Origin: Tridacna crocea
Taxonomy: Eukaryota > Mollusca > Bivalvia > Cardiida > Cardiidae
Assembly (NCBI GenBank): GCA_943736015.1
Contig: OX031066.1
Coordinates: 25,926,627-25,990,626 of the forward strand
Length of the DNA stretch: 64,000 bases
Direction of reading: 5' to 3'
Part shown: piece by piece, positions 24,457 to 36,748 of the stretch
Layout of the letters: each line of letters starts with the position of its first letter
How positions within the stretch are numbered: the first letter of the stretch is position 1
Notes under the pieces: generated by a model
The model's database searches: none
The model's input: only the letters and a program-made list of their open reading frames with translations
What the model was told of the DNA's origin: nothing
Program-made: the position numbers and the translations under genes

Positions 24457-24735
24457 TTAACCCTTTCCCAAACTTCAAATTTTAGACTCTCTCCATTTTA
24501 AAATATCTGCAGACAATATATACCAAACTATGCAATCAACCTTAAGCCCTCTGATAGGGTAGAAAACATTGTAAGAAAAAGAGAAAATGCTGGTTACCAG
24601 CATTTTCTCCTTTTCCCACAAAGTTTTCTACCCTTCAGAAAACAAATTTCAAATTTTCGGTAACTTTTATGTTGTCGTCTGCAAATGCTTTCGATTTGGA
24701 CCAATCTACAATTTTGTCGTTTGGTAACGAGTTAT
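24457..24735. mobile_element. MITE A
   Basis: TTAACCCTTTCCCAAACTTC to GGTAACGAGTTA. Confidence 0.7.
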
Positions 24736-24759
24736 ACTAGACAAGAGATCACCTCGTTT

Positions 24760-26410
24760 TGGATCCATAGAATCAACTTTGTCTAACACAGAATTGAATG
24801 AGGTAGAATTATTATTTGACATGTTGAAAATTTTAATGTAGGGAAGAGTTTCGGCCCATGGGTTGGTCGATACTTTTCCCAAATGCATTCCGTTGCCTTT
24901 TCACAAGGCATGGCTCGTTTTCAAGCACATCTTTTTTTGTTTTAACCCATTACCACAAGGAAAAATTTTAGATCTATCAAAATTGAAAGCATTTGCAGAT
25001 GACAATTTCAAAGTGGCTCAAATGATGCAATTTAGCTTTGATAGGGTAGAAAACTTTGTGGGAAAAGAAGAAAATGCTGGTTACCAGCATTTTCTCCTTT
25101 TCCCACAATGTTTTCTAAAGGCTTCTTTCTCAGGGTCGTCAAAAGTAGGGATTGTGTGGTAATGGGTTAAACGAACATTACAACTTGTACTTTGGCATTT
25201 TCCTTCTTTACTACTGTAATGTAGTTAGCAATGATGAGCAAATGCTCTGTTTGCTCAGTCAACTATCATAATTATTTGATCTTTTTGTTCTGTGCAGTCT
25301 GATCTTGATCTACACTGTCCCGAAGTGGTCAGTGAGTCATGCTTAACAGCCTAAGGGATTAAAATAAAACTTGAAATTATTTGTACGTTATGGTATTAGG
25401 CTGGCAAAATCATGAAAAATTAATGGTCTAAGGGAGAAAACTCTTACTCGCTTAAGTCCTTTTTGATAGCAGAGTTGCGTCCCTTATAATTGTGAACAGC
25501 CTAAAACCAAAGACGAATAAAAAATGGCGCACGTCTAAAGTTTATAAGAGACGACCAGTAAGAAAAAAGAATTTTTTCACTGGGCTGTAATATATTATCT
25601 ATTGTCTAACAAAATATCGTGAATAGTTTAAATGTTATCGATAGATTGCACAAAATAAACGGAGCAGTTCAAGAGTTTGTAAAAAAAAAAAACAACAAGC
25701 TGGTTATCTCCCTTGCATCTCGTAACATTTGTAAACACAACGACCGGCAAAATTTCAAATTGTAAGTATGGAATTATTCATCCGGATAAGATTCGACAAA
25801 ATGCATTAATTTAATGTTCAGAATACATAGCATTCATTACACATCGATCCGTGATATCTAATCAGACAGATTAATCTACTGCCCGTTCACTTTGAGTTTT
25901 TGACATAAACAACATCCATAAATTATCTAGGTCAAGGTTTTCGCTACTTAATTTCAAAGACAATTTTGTCAAATGTACCGAGATATCCTTTCATTTCAAT
26001 TTCAACATTACCCGTTTGACTTATAAAGTCAACCTCTTAACTGTATTTCGAAAGTTTGTGATTTTATATCCTTTTCTCGGCCACTGTGAAGACGCTCATT
26101 AGAAGTAAGGTGTGTCAATGTAAGGGAGATCACTCAACATAAAATTTGACCTAATGCTTAAACTAGTTATCTCCCTTAGACCATAAAAATTAAGTCGGAA
26201 TCCCATCGTTCACTCATCGATATTTGTCGATACGGTTTATTCTGCCAAAGGAAGCAGTTTCTAGCAGTAAAAATTTTATTGTTTCTACAACAAAAGTTGA
26301 TTTTTTTTACATAATGTCAGGAAACTTACCTCAATTTGTAAAACTTTATCAAAATGAATATGAAATTGTTTGCCAAAAACTGGTATATGGTATTTTTTAC
26401 TTAGGCCTTT
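24760..26410 (+). repeat. Segmental duplication, copy 2
   Basis: Counterpart of 19160-21675 without the 20743-21568 element. Diverged by scattered substitutions and small indels. No gene recognised in either copy. Confidence 0.8.
24942..25170 (-). mobile_element. MITE A in duplication copy 2, inverted
   Basis: Same flanks as 19369-19597 (T-rich before; AAACGAACATTACAACTTGT after), but the ACACAATCCC end is on the right. Confidence 0.85.
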
Positions 26411-26712
26411 ACTTTAGCAAATAAACCGGTCCCTAGAAAGACTGAAAACCACCTATTGACCGATTTACCTATATCAGTGTCTGATTTACCTATATCAATC
26501 GCAGGATTTTTTCATTTTCAATAGGGTTCAATCCTTTTATAACACAAATATTCTGCACAAGTTCCTAAAAGGGAACAGTTTGTTGTTTTGTGGGAAGGGC
26601 GGATTTCCTTGGGGCAGACTTTTCAGGAGGGGCAGTTTTCTGGGGAAAAAAATTCTAATGGGCAGTTTTCTGATACCAATGAAATTCAATACACTTTGAA
26701 TATAAAATTGAC

Positions 26713-26942
26713 TTAACCCTTTACCAAACAATTCCTGGTTTTTACGACCCTGAGATAGAAGCCTTTTGAAAACATTGTGGGGAAAGGAGAAAATGCTGGT
26801 AACCAGCATTTTCTCCTTTTCCAACAATGTTTTCTACCCTGCAGGAAACAAATTGCAATTTTTGAGTTATGTTTATTTTGTAGTCTGCAGGTCCTTTCAA
26901 TTTGGACCAGTCTAAAATTCTGTTGTTTGGTAAAAGGGTTAA
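26713..26942. mobile_element. MITE A
   Basis: TTAACCCTTTACCAAACAAT to GGTAAAAGGGTTAA. Confidence 0.8.
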
Positions 26943-27049
26943 TGATGTAAGTCAAAGGCTCCCTATCTTTTTATATTTTTAAAATGTAACAAAATTTTAT
27001 GCTCATCCAAAGCCAAGAAATTGTGTAATTATAATGATGGGATTTGTCT

Positions 27050-28420
27050 TTCAAAGGGTTGAAAACACTGCTGGAAAACTAGAAAATGCTGGTAACTAGC
27101 ATTTTCTCTTTTTAGCTCATCTGAGCACATGGTGCTCAGGGTGAGCTATTGTGATTGATCATCATTTAGCGTCCGTCTGTCTGTCCCTGTACTGTCTAGA
27201 AGCCACATTTTTAGTGCAATACTTCTAAAAATTTGTCAGTATGTTTGATTATTTCTTGGACGATTATGCAAATGGATCATATCTGGTCAAAAACTTGGCC
27301 ACTTCGAAAAACCCTGTGTACACTAGCTACAGAGGCCACGATGGTTATGTGAGAAAGCAACCAGTGGCATGGAAAGAATATTGTGCCGAGTATTGGTAAC
27401 ATAAACTTTTGGGAAAACATGGATAGGTGCACTGGCTGCTGAGATAGAACTAAAATAATATTGAAAACGGCGTTAAACAGTATACAGTCAATCAATCGCT
27501 ATCTGTGATGCATAAAAAACTCAAATAGCATTTTTGGTTCATATTCACCTACCATTCTTAAGAACATCTTGGTCTTATTTTTCAAGATTTTCTGACTGTG
27601 AATGTAACAGAACCTCTGATTGGCTAAATCAAATGGTTTAAACAATAAGAGGTTCCATTTTTTTCACACCTTTAACAACCTTTGAGAATTTCTTTCAGAA
27701 TATTACAATGCAGGCAACTTTACGATCATTTTATTTTCATAAACACCTGAGGACAATTATTTTTTTTTTTCATGGAGTGAATCATTGTAAATCATCAAGG
27801 CAAAAGGAGAAAAATGCTCGTAAAGAATTAATCCTTACAGATCAAGAAAAATCAAGATGCTTTAGAGGCCAGATTTTCTTTCCAAAACTGTTGAAATTTG
27901 ATCAGAACGTTTGTCTCGATAATATCTGGGACAAGTTTGAAAATGGGTCGTGTAAAGCCAAATGCCAGGTGAATAGATTGTCTTCGAAAAACCTTGTATA
28001 CCGTCTAGAAGCCACATTTTTAGTGCAATACGTGTGAAAATTTGTCATTATGTTCATCTTGATCATTTCTTGGACGATTATGCAAATGGGTCATATCTGG
28101 TCAAAACTAGGCCACTTAGATCATCAAAAAACCCTGTGTACACTAAAGAGGCTACCCTTTGTACACTACTGAGGCCACACTATGTACACAACAGAGGCCT
28201 CATTACAGTCAAATACCAATAAAAACCTTCGTAGAATAATTGTCATATCTAAAAAGAGATTGAAAATTAGTCATGTTCAGTCAAAAGACTCCGGTGTGCC
28301 ACTCCAAGGCCATAAATTGTATTGGCCCTCTTGTTTTTCTTTTGTCAAAGAAAATGTTTATTTTGATTTATCTTGTAATTCAGAGTCTTAAAACAAATGA
28401 AATATACTGGTAAAATAGCA
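27050..28420. other. Repeat mosaic, no gene seen
   Basis: MITE core (27055-27110); an AGCTCATCTGAGCAC element with GTCCGTCTGTCTGTCC (27112-27330); a SINE body fragment (27330-27500); a GTATTCACC relative (27535-27710); and repeated CTAGAAGCCACATTTTTAGT segments to 28330. Confidence 0.4.
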
Positions 28421-28423
28421 GAG

Positions 28424-28950
28424 TTAAACCCTTTACTGTACATCCCCTGGTTTTAACAACCCCAGGAAGAAGGCCTCTGAAAACACTGTGGGACAAGGAA
28501 AAAATGCTGGTAACTATTATTCTTTTCCTACACACAGTCAATAATTTTTTTAGGCACACCTACTTCGTTGTCTACAATTGCTTTAACCCTTTCCCAAACA
28601 AGCCCTGGTTTTTATGTGTCTGCAGTACAAGACTTTTGAAAATACTGTGGGAAAAGGAGAAATTGCTTGTCTCCCAAAGGGTAGAAAACACTGAGGGAAA
28701 AGGAGAAATTGCTCGTTACGAGCAATTTCTCCTTTTCCCTCAGTGTTTTCTACCCTTTAGGAGAACTTTCTACTATTTTCATCAAATTTCATCAATATCA
28801 TTTCTACCCTTTAGGAAAACTTTCTACCATTTTCATCAAATTTAAAATTGTTGTCTGCAAACTCTTTCAGTATGGAAAGGTCTAAAAAGGTTTAAAATGG
28901 GAAAGGGTTAAGTTTGTGCAAGTCAAAACTTTGTTGTCGGGTAAGGACAG
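28424..28950. mobile_element. MITE A interrupted by MITE B
   Basis: Left part from TTAAACCCTTTACTGTACAT. The right arm (TTTGTGCAAGTCAAAACTTT-GTTGTCGGGTAAGG) resumes after 28911. Confidence 0.65.
28583..28911. mobile_element. MITE B, enlarged, nested in MITE A
   Basis: TTAACCCTTTCCCAAACAAG to GGGAAAGGGTTAA. About 100 bp longer than other B copies because parts of both arms are duplicated. Confidence 0.75.
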
Positions 28951-29204
28951 ATGAATAACAAATACCATCAGCTTCAATTTTTGTTCAGTTTCTTTTGTTG
29001 ACATTTATATTTCATCAAAAGTTAAATTGTATATACAAACAGCATGAAAGCCCAATAATGACAACATATTCCATTTATATTTCAAAATTTACTCTTGTCC
29101 TCTTAAGCTGTATGCATACTACCCCAAATGAACAAGGAATGAAAAAAAAAATATAAAAAAGTTTTCTTCTTTCTTGTAATGAGTTCAATACATGTAGATA
29201 TCTG

Positions 29205-29510
29205 CGGAGCCCTGGTAACCCAATTGGTAGCGTACAGGACTTGAGAACAGGGAGTCACTGTTTGATCCCCGACTCGGCTAATTTCTTTCCGAGGATTGAT
29301 GATAGTCTTTGCGATAGGGTTCATTCCTCTCTCACCCCTAACCATTATTTTTTTGCCATAGTTACGTGGGAAAGCAGTCAGTGGCTTGGAAAGAGTACTG
29401 TTCAGAGAACTGGTAACAGAAACAGGAAAACATGGATAGATGCACTGGCCGCCGAGATATAACTGAAATAATGTTGACAACAGTGTTTAACACCATACAA
29501 TCAATAGCTA
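29205..29510 (+). repeat. tRNA-derived SINE
   Basis: A-box-like TGGTAACCCAATTGGTAGCG, then B-box-like GTTTGATCCCCGACTCGG, a body with GGGAAAGCAGTCAGTGGCTT, and a 3' part AACACCATACAATCAAT. Best-preserved SINE of the window. Confidence 0.65.
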
Positions 29511-29724
29511 TCTATAATGCATAAAAGATTGAAATGGCTTTATTCACCTACCAAATTTAACAACGTTCTTAGTCTTATTCTTCAATGTTTTAAGACTGTG
29601 AATGTAACAGAACCTCTGATTAGCTTAACAAAATGGTTTAACCAATCAGAGTTCTGTTACTTTCACACCCTTAACAACATTAGAGAGAATTTCTTTCAGA
29701 ATATTACAAAGCAGGCAACTTTAA

Positions 29725-29941
29725 CTCATAATCAAACAACAAAATGTTTGACTTGTACAAATCGACAGCATTTGCAGATGACAAAATAAGAGTGACTGAA
29801 AATTTGAAGTTTGTTTTGTGAAGGGTAGAAAACATTGTGGAAAAGGAGAAAATGCAGCATTTTCTGCATTACCCACAATGGTTTTTTACAAGCTTTTTAC
29901 TCAGTATCGTCAAAAGTAGGGACTGTGTGGTAATGTGTTAA
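29725..29941. mobile_element. MITE A, left end decayed
   Basis: AACTCATAATCAAACAACAA to GTAATGTGTTAA. Shortened palindrome. Confidence 0.65.
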
Positions 29942-30246
29942 GATCATTATAATTCCAAGAACATCGGAAGACAATATTTTTTTTTTTCATGGAGAAAATC
30001 ACTGTAAAACATCAAGGCAAAAAGAGAAAATGCTTGTAAAGAATACCAAAATTAATCCTTACAGATCAAGAAAAAATCAAGACAGAGATTTTTAAGAACT
30101 CAAAAAAGCCTCCTTATAATTATTTCAGGACTATACTAGTTGGAATTTCTAAATTATTGTACACCTGAGATCAGACAGATGTGTTTCTTCTGCCTGATCT
30201 TGATGAAATATCCTTGCATATATGTGGAGGTGTCCTTTACATTGCT

Positions 30247-30474
30247 TGACTCATTACCACACAATCCCGACTTTTAACGACCCTGTGAAAGAAGCCTTTT
30301 GAAAACACTGTGGGAAAAGGAGAAAATGCTGGTAACCAGCATTTTCTCCTTTTCCCACAGTGTTTTCTACCCTTCCCAGAACAAATTTCAAATTTTCAGT
30401 CACTTTTATTTTGTCGTCTGCAAATGCTTTCAATTTGGACCAGTCTAAAATACTGTCGTTTGGTAATGAGTTAA
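30247..30474. mobile_element. MITE A, shares right TTAA with next
   Basis: CTCATTACCACACAATCCCG to GGTAATGAGTTAA. Full palindrome. Confidence 0.75.
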
Positions 30475-31780
30475 CTGATTACCAAACAACAAAATTTCAG
30501 ACAGGTGGTCCAAATTGAAAGCATTTGCAAACAACAAGATACCGATAGATGTGACTGAAAATTTGAAATTTGTATAAGACACTGTGGGAAAAGGAAACAA
30601 GAGGGTCAAGATGGCCCTGGATCGCCCACCTGAATTTTTGAGAGGACCATAGCCTATTTTTTTTGAGGTATTGAAATGCTGGAAACAAAATCATTATTTT
30701 CCCAATCAATTTTCAAAAGGTCCCCTGTAAAAGTCGTTTCAAAATCTGACCAGCAGTTTCAGGAAAGAAGAATTTTTAGAAGTTTCTTAATTTCTGTACA
30801 GTGCAAGTAGCCCCAATTTACCAGAGCCATGTTTCTTGATGGATCAAAATTTCTCATTTTTTTAAAAGGGTCATTCAAGGAGCTTTTCTGTGATTATTTT
30901 AAAATCTGACCAGCTGTTTCAGAGAAGAAGAATTTTTAACAATTTCTTAATGTCCATATATTTAAAGTAGACCTCATTCACCCGAGCCATGTTTCCTGAC
31001 AGATCACAATTTCACGAACAAATTTTGAAAAGGGTCACCCACAGAACATTGCTGTGCAATAATTTCAAAATCTGACCAGGGGTTTCAGAGAAGAATTTTC
31101 AAGAAATTCTTCATTTCAATGTAGTGAAAGTAGCCCCGGTTCACAAGAGCCATGTTTCTAGATGGATAAAAATTTCGCAAAAAAATTTTTGAAAAAGGTC
31201 ACCTAAGGAACATTGCTGTGAAATAATTTCAGAATATGACCAGCAATTTCAGAGAAGAATAATTTTCAAGAAGTTCTTCATTTCCATGTAGTGCAAGTAG
31301 ATCCCATTCACCAGAGCCAGGTTTTTTGACCGATCAAAATTTCGTGAACAGTTTTTAAAAAATTTCTCCAAAGGAACATCTTTGTGAAATCATTTCAAAA
31401 TCTGGCCAGCAATTGCTGAGAGGAAGATTTTTAAAGAATTTCTCAGAAAATTCCATTTGGTTGCCATGGCAACCAGATTTTTTGACAGAATCAAATTCTG
31501 TGAACAAGTTTTATAGAGGACCTCCCAAGGAACATTCCAGCCAAGTTTGGTCCAAATTGGCCCAGGGGTATAGGAGGAGTTGATGTTTAAAGAATTGTTG
31601 ACCACACATGATGGACAACGCATGACAGACACCGGGTGATCCTAAAAGCTCCCCTTGAGCATGTTGTGCTTAGATGAGCTAAAAATGTGCTTTACCAGCA
31701 TTTCTACTTTTTCCACAATGTTTACAAAAGGCTTCTTTCTCGGAGTTGTAAGCAGTCAAGATTGTGTGGTAAGGAGTTAA
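30471..31780. mobile_element. MITE A split by the 1.1-kb host repeat
   Basis: Left arm TTAACTGATTACCAAACAAC to CTGTGGGAAAAGG. The right arm resumes TTTACCAGCATTTCTAC at 31692 and ends GTAAGGAGTTAA. Confidence 0.7.
30597..31683 (+). repeat. Host dispersed repeat containing the Polinton's empty-site paralogue
   Basis: Begins AACAAGAGGGTCAAGATGGCC and ends GATGAGCTAAAAA. It contains diverged internal repeats of about 180 bases (CAAAATCTGACCAGC...TTTCAGAGAAGAA). It interrupts a piggyBac-type MITE. Its 31370-31630 part matches the sequence on both sides of the Polinton (39196-39382 and 56089-56165), with CAAATT at 31553-31558 uninterrupted. Confidence 0.8.
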
Positions 31781-31958
31781 CCCTTTACCACACAAACTGG
31801 ACTTTTCACATTTTTGAAAATTACGCTTTTTGAGAATTTGGGAAAAGGATAAAAAGGCTGGTAACCAGCATTTTCTCCTTTACCAAAAATGTTTTCTGCC
31901 CATTCTAAAACAAAATTCAATTTTTCAAGCACAGTTTTTTTGTGGTTAAAGGTTTAAA
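31777..31958. mobile_element. MITE A, shortened
   Basis: Shares TTAA 31777-31780 with the previous copy. One arm is partly deleted. Confidence 0.6.
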
Positions 31959-32239
31959 CGCATTCAACAATCATTGAAAAAGACCAGCTCTTGTTTACTA
32001 ATTAACAGAAGTCCCAAAAAGGGTGTTGTAGAATACTAGTATGTGACCTGTCCCTCAAAAAGGGACCAACTGGGAACTACGACAAATGTTGACCCTTGTC
32101 AGACTGCGCAAATCGTGCAGGCTAACCAGGGTCGACATTTTTTGCTTTTATATTTTCTGTAAAAAAATAGTTATTCTACCTTACTAAACAATCATTTTTG
32201 AACTATCAACTTAACTTGACCTGCACTATTTTTGATATA

Positions 32240-32469
32240 TTAACCCCTTTATTCGATAGATACTCATTTCTACGCATTGCTTGTAGGAGCCTTTGGAAAA
32301 CATTGTGGCAAAAGGTGAAATTGCTCATGACGAGCAATTTCACCTTTTGCCACAATGTTTTCTACACTATCAAAAGGTGTCACATACACATAAAAAACAG
32401 CTTCATCCTTGCTGTTATTTAGAGTCTCTTTGAGATTCCGTAGAAATACCTTATGGGGTAAAGGGTTAA
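32240..32469. mobile_element. MITE C
   Basis: TTAACCCCTTTATTCGATAG to GGTAAAGGGTTAA. Perfect core. Confidence 0.85.
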
Positions 32470-32769
32470 TAATTGTAATACGGAATATCCAGATTGCCCC
32501 TGTTTGTATGATGCGTCACAATATTATACTAAACATGTACTCACTCCTGTAGTAAAACTGTATTCTTACATGGAAAGATACCATTAACCCTTGTCCTGCT
32601 AAATGACTAAAATCAAATTTTCATTTTGATAATAGAAACCCAAAATTGCTGTTTCAAAGTTATGTTTTGCGGAATATTATCTCCTTATCAAAAAGGCTAG
32701 ACCTTAGATCAGACTGCACATTCTGTGCAGTCTGATATTAATCTACATTGTTCATGAAAGGCAAGTTGG

Positions 32770-33150
32770 CAACTAGAGCTATCACTAAAAGTGATTATAC
32801 GTCCCCACCCCAACCCCCTTTCCCCCACTAGCTCCTTGTCACAAAAACAGGCCTTTGTTATAGAATGAAGAATGGTTTAGTACAAAAGTAGAGTTGAAAA
32901 AAGTTCAATAGGAGATAATTTCATAACAAATCGCATCAGGGCCATGAAAATTGCACATGCACAACTTCAAATCGAACAGGCCCAACTTTATATATATATT
33001 GGAACCCTGTGTGTAAATTTCAGTTCAGCACATAAAAAAACTGTAGGAGTACTGCTCTGGACAAAATTGTGTCTACGGACAGACAGACAATCATGGCGAT
33101 TCCAGTATACCCCCCTCCACTACGATGTTGGGGGTATAATAAGTAGCCGA
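32770..33150 (-). repeat. Dispersed element, copy 1 (CCCCCTCCA...GGGGGTATAA)
   Basis: Near-identical in structure to 38330-38655: CACTAAAAGTGATTAT start, GCTCCTTGTCACAAAAACAG, ACAGACAGACA run, CATGGCGATTCCAGTATACC. Confidence 0.65.
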
Positions 33151-33418
33151 TGGGTTAATATTTAACCACTCTCACATAATCTCCATTACGCCCAAATAAG
33201 CATGTATGCTCTCAAATGTATACAACAAATCACAAATAGTTGCCTGAGAAAAATTGCAGGTTTGAGGAAAATATGGTGATTTTCCTGCACTTCAAATCTT
33301 GTACCAACATGCTGTATACAAGACTTGGAATTGTCCAATCTGAGATCTTTTGGCAGGCCCTCCTCTAGACACTTTGCCCGACATTGCCTCTCTGTCAATT
33401 CCTGTCCATTCTATACCT

Positions 33419-33487
33419 TCAATCACTGTCATCATCCACAGGCAAGGCTTTTTTTCTTTTCTTTGCTCTTGGTTTGATATTTTCTTC
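33419..33487 (-). CDS. INTS3: INTS3 last coding exon and stop
   Basis: After acceptor ATTTCTCAG the exon encodes EENIKPRAKKRKKALPVDDD, then SD and TGA (forward 33419-33421). The basic cluster followed by an acidic Ser-Asp C-terminus matches the known INTS3 tail layout. The 3' UTR lies to the left and enters repeats by about 33150. I did not fix a polyadenylation site. Confidence 0.87.
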   Translation of the reverse strand, partial: EENIKPRAKKRKKALPVDDDSD

Positions 33488-33883
33488 CTGAGAAATAGAA
33501 TATAAAGTGATAAACTGCTACAAACATGAACCAAGGAACGGATAAAACTAAAAGCATTATTCATGGACTATTCTGGTATAATTCTCTACCTAATCTGATT
33601 AGTCAAGACAAAATATATTGACCAATCAAACATCAAGGGGTCATGAACTATAAGGCACTGTCAACAACCCTCACAATTTCTGTCTTCGAGGCTGGATCCT
33701 AACACATAATCCGACGTTTCTTTTTTTTCCATGTTTTCTACCCTTTTTTCATAATTTTTTTCCACATTGTTTTCTACCCTTTTTTCATAAAGGCTTATTT
33801 CAACATTTGAGCTGCTTTTAATTTGTCATTTACAAATCTGTTCAATTTTGGAAATTGAAAGATTTTGTTGTTTTGCAAACATG

Positions 33884-34112
33884 TAACTCTTTACCATACA
33901 ATAAAATTTTAGACTGGTCCAAATTAAAAAGCATTTGCAGACAACAACATTAAAATGATTAAAGAATTGAAATTTGTTATGGGAAGGGAAGGAAACATTG
34001 TGAGAAAAGGAGAAAATGCTGGTTACCAGCATTTTCTCCATTTCTCACAATGTTTTCAAATGGCTTCTTTCGCAGGGGTGTTAAAAGTCAGGATTGTGTG
34101 GTAAAGGGTTAA
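33884..34112. mobile_element. MITE A in INTS3 3' intron region
   Basis: Left end GTAACTCTTTACCATACAAT. Right TTAA intact. An end fragment follows at 34140-34229. Confidence 0.7.
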
Positions 34113-34458
34113 GCCATGGTCCAGAATGTCAGGGATTGTTAGAAAAACATTTATGTCTATTTTATCGTCTGCACATACTTTACATTTCAACCAGTATAAA
34201 GTATTGTCGTTAGGAAAAAGAGTTAAGATATGTAACACAGCAGACAGAGCAGATCCATGTATGGCATTGAGAAATTCCAAAGTCATTAATTCAAGTCATC
34301 TAATTGGTTTGAAAAGGGGCTAACAGCTTGAGAAAAATAATTATATGTATATAAATTTGTGTTTTACAACTTTGGTCGAGGAAATTTTTTATATGCAAGT
34401 GCAAATTGTAAGTGATGGGCGCTACGCCTTTGCTGATAATAGACCTGACCCAACCTAC

Positions 34459-34705
34459 CTCACTACTAGACGTCTCCGATTCTGAATCGTCTAAATGTTT
34501 CCGACTTTTTGTTGATTTTGAAGTGGCATTAGAACTAGGAGTTGTGTTTGATGTTGAAGATGATGATGACTGGTTTGTGTTGGTAGTGGCAGTAGTGGTG
34601 GTTGATGCTGCAGCAGCAGCTGCACGCCTTCCTGGTAACCCTCTCAACACCCGAGTAGATTTTATATTGTCTATATCTTCTGCTAATGCAAGTAAATCAC
34701 TAAAC
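34459..34705 (-). CDS. INTS3: INTS3 exon: FSDLLALAED plus low-complexity tail
   Basis: The acceptor is CCTTCAG. The exon opens with (K)FSDLLALAEDIDNIKSTRV, the last conserved INTS3 helix. A disordered stretch follows: six Ala, Thr/Asn/Ser runs, a KSTKSRKH basic patch and an acidic DDSESETSSSE end. The most likely donor is GTAGGTTGG (forward 34451-34458), which leaves phase 0 and joins cleanly to 33487. The Ala run is encoded by a GCT/GCA repeat. Confidence 0.85.
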
Positions 34706-34738
34706 CTGAAGGATAAAAAATTGTGTAAAAAAATAATC

Positions 34739-34967
34739 CTCAACTCTTGACCACATGACGAAAATTTGGACTGGCCCAAATAGAAAGGATTTGCAGGTGC
34801 CAATTCAAATGTAACTGAAATGATGATTTTTGTTTTGAAAGGGGAAGAAAACTTTGTGTGAAAAGGAGAAAATGCTGATTACCAGCATTTTCTCCTTTAT
34901 CCACAATGTTTTTAAAATACTTTACCTATAGGGTTGTTAAAACTTGGGATCGTGCGGTAAAGTTAAA
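34739..34967. mobile_element. MITE A close to an INTS3 acceptor
   Basis: Begins 34 bases upstream of the exon at 34705. Ends decayed. Confidence 0.65.
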
Positions 34968-35124
34968 GCACTGAAAAAACCTCAACAAACAGTTCAAATC
35001 TAGAAATAAAAACCCTGAATTAAAAAGTCAAATTTCATCCAGAAAAGTCCACAGTGTTGATCAGTGCACTTTTTGCATAGTCAGATCTTGATCTACACAA
35101 GCCGCAAGAACAACTGAAATTGAG

Positions 35125-35360
35125 TTAACCCTTTCCCAAACAAGCCCTGGTTTTTACATGTCTGCAGTACAAGTCTTTTAAAAAAAAAAATGTGGGAAAT
35201 GGAGAAATTGCTCATAACGAGCAATTTCTCCTTTTCCCACAGTATTTTCTACCCTTTAGGAGAACTTTCTACCATTTTCATCAAATTTATAATTGTTGTC
35301 TGCAAACTCTTTCAGTTTGGAAGAGTAAAAAAAAAATTGTCGTTTGGTAATCAGGTAATC
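35125..35360. mobile_element. MITE B, right end decayed
   Basis: TTAACCCTTTCCCAAACAAG, core GCTCATAACGAGC. Confidence 0.75.
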
Positions 35361-35556
35361 AGGGTAAGCTTCTATCCAACTGACCAAAATTAAAAGTCTA
35401 TTTTGTCCAGAAGAAACAGACTTAAGTTACAGATCAATTTTGTCCACAATGTGTAAATGAAGTGGACAGTGCAGATAAAAGAGCAGACTACATTTTCTAT
35501 GCAATCTGATCTTCATCTACACAAGCGCTAAAAGCACTTACAATTAAGTTAAGGGG

Positions 35557-35785
35557 TTAACTCTTTACCACTCGACAAAACTACAGACTGGTTCGAATTG
35601 AAAGCATTTGCAGACAACAAAATAAAGGTGACTGAAAAATTGAACTTTGTTCTGGGAAGGGTAGAAAACACTGTAGGAAAAGGAGAAAATGCTAGTCACC
35701 AGCATTTTCTCCTTTTCCTACAGTGTTTTCAAAAGGCTTCTTTCTCAGGGGCGTCAAAAGTAGGGACTGTATGACAATGGGTTAA
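35557..35785. mobile_element. MITE A
   Basis: TTAACTCTTTACCACTCGAC to GACAATGGGTTAA. Core TAGTCACCAGCATTTTCTCC. Confidence 0.8.
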
Positions 35786-36111
35786 AAGGTGGAATTTATA
35801 TCCAACAGAAACACATTTGCAGTAATCCACATAAAAACAACTATTTCTTGATGGAGTATTTACAACAAATTTAGACAAAGTTTAACTTACAATCTTGTAG
35901 AAAGTACATGGTTCTACTAGTTTCTGGTGTTTTCTTTTCTTAAAATACATGTAAAGTTTGAAAATTACTCTTGCCCAGCCACTGGCTGCTTTCCCATGTA
36001 CCATCATCTTTTAGCAGTGAGAGGAATTAGTTGCAGTGACTATACATGCATTCAGTGAATGTATTAATTCAGCATACAGGGAGTTAGCCACTCTGTTCAA
36101 ACTGATAGTAA

Positions 36112-36700
36112 ACAAGAGGGCCATGATGACCCTGAAGTCACTCACCTGAGCCTTTTGACCAAACATGACCCACTTTCAATCTTTTTTGAAATAATATGAC
36201 AAACATTCTACCATGATTTGGCAAGTATTTGACTGAAAAATGTTTTATGAAGATTTCACTAAGTGACCTAGTTATTGATTCTAAATGACCCACTTGCACA
36301 CTTGTCCAAGAAATCACCAAGACAAACATTCTGACCAAGTTTCATGAGTATTATACAAATAGTGTGGCCTCTAGAATATACACAAGGTTTTTTCTAAGAT
36401 TTGACCCAGTGACCTAGTTTTTGACTGAACATCACCTTTTTCAGACTCATCTGATGTCACATCAAGACATTCTAATTTTTGGGAGTTTTTGACTGAAAAT
36501 GTGACCTCTAGAGCATACATAAGGTTTTTCTAAGATTTGACCTAATGCCCTAGTTTTAGACCCAACATGACCACTTTCAAATTCATCTATGTATCATCAA
36601 GACAAGTATTCTGACCAACTTTCAGCAGTTTTGGACAGAAAATGTGGCTTCTAGAGCATACACAAGGTTTTTCTAAGATTTGACCTAGGTATCTAGTCTT
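36112..36700 (+). repeat. AACAAGAGGGCCATGATGACC dispersed repeat
   Basis: Internally repetitive (about 130-bp units with AAGGTTTTTCTAAGATTTGA and CTAGAGCATACA). Related to the repeat at 30597 by its first 20 bases. Confidence 0.55.
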
Positions 36701-36748
36701 TGTTACCGACATGAATCATTATCGAACTCGCTCTCAGCAGCCTGACAG

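Noticed and set aside
34412-34750. 112-codon + strand frame with an Ala/Val/Asp-rich middle
   Set aside because: Antisense shadow of the low-complexity INTS3 exon at 34459-34705.
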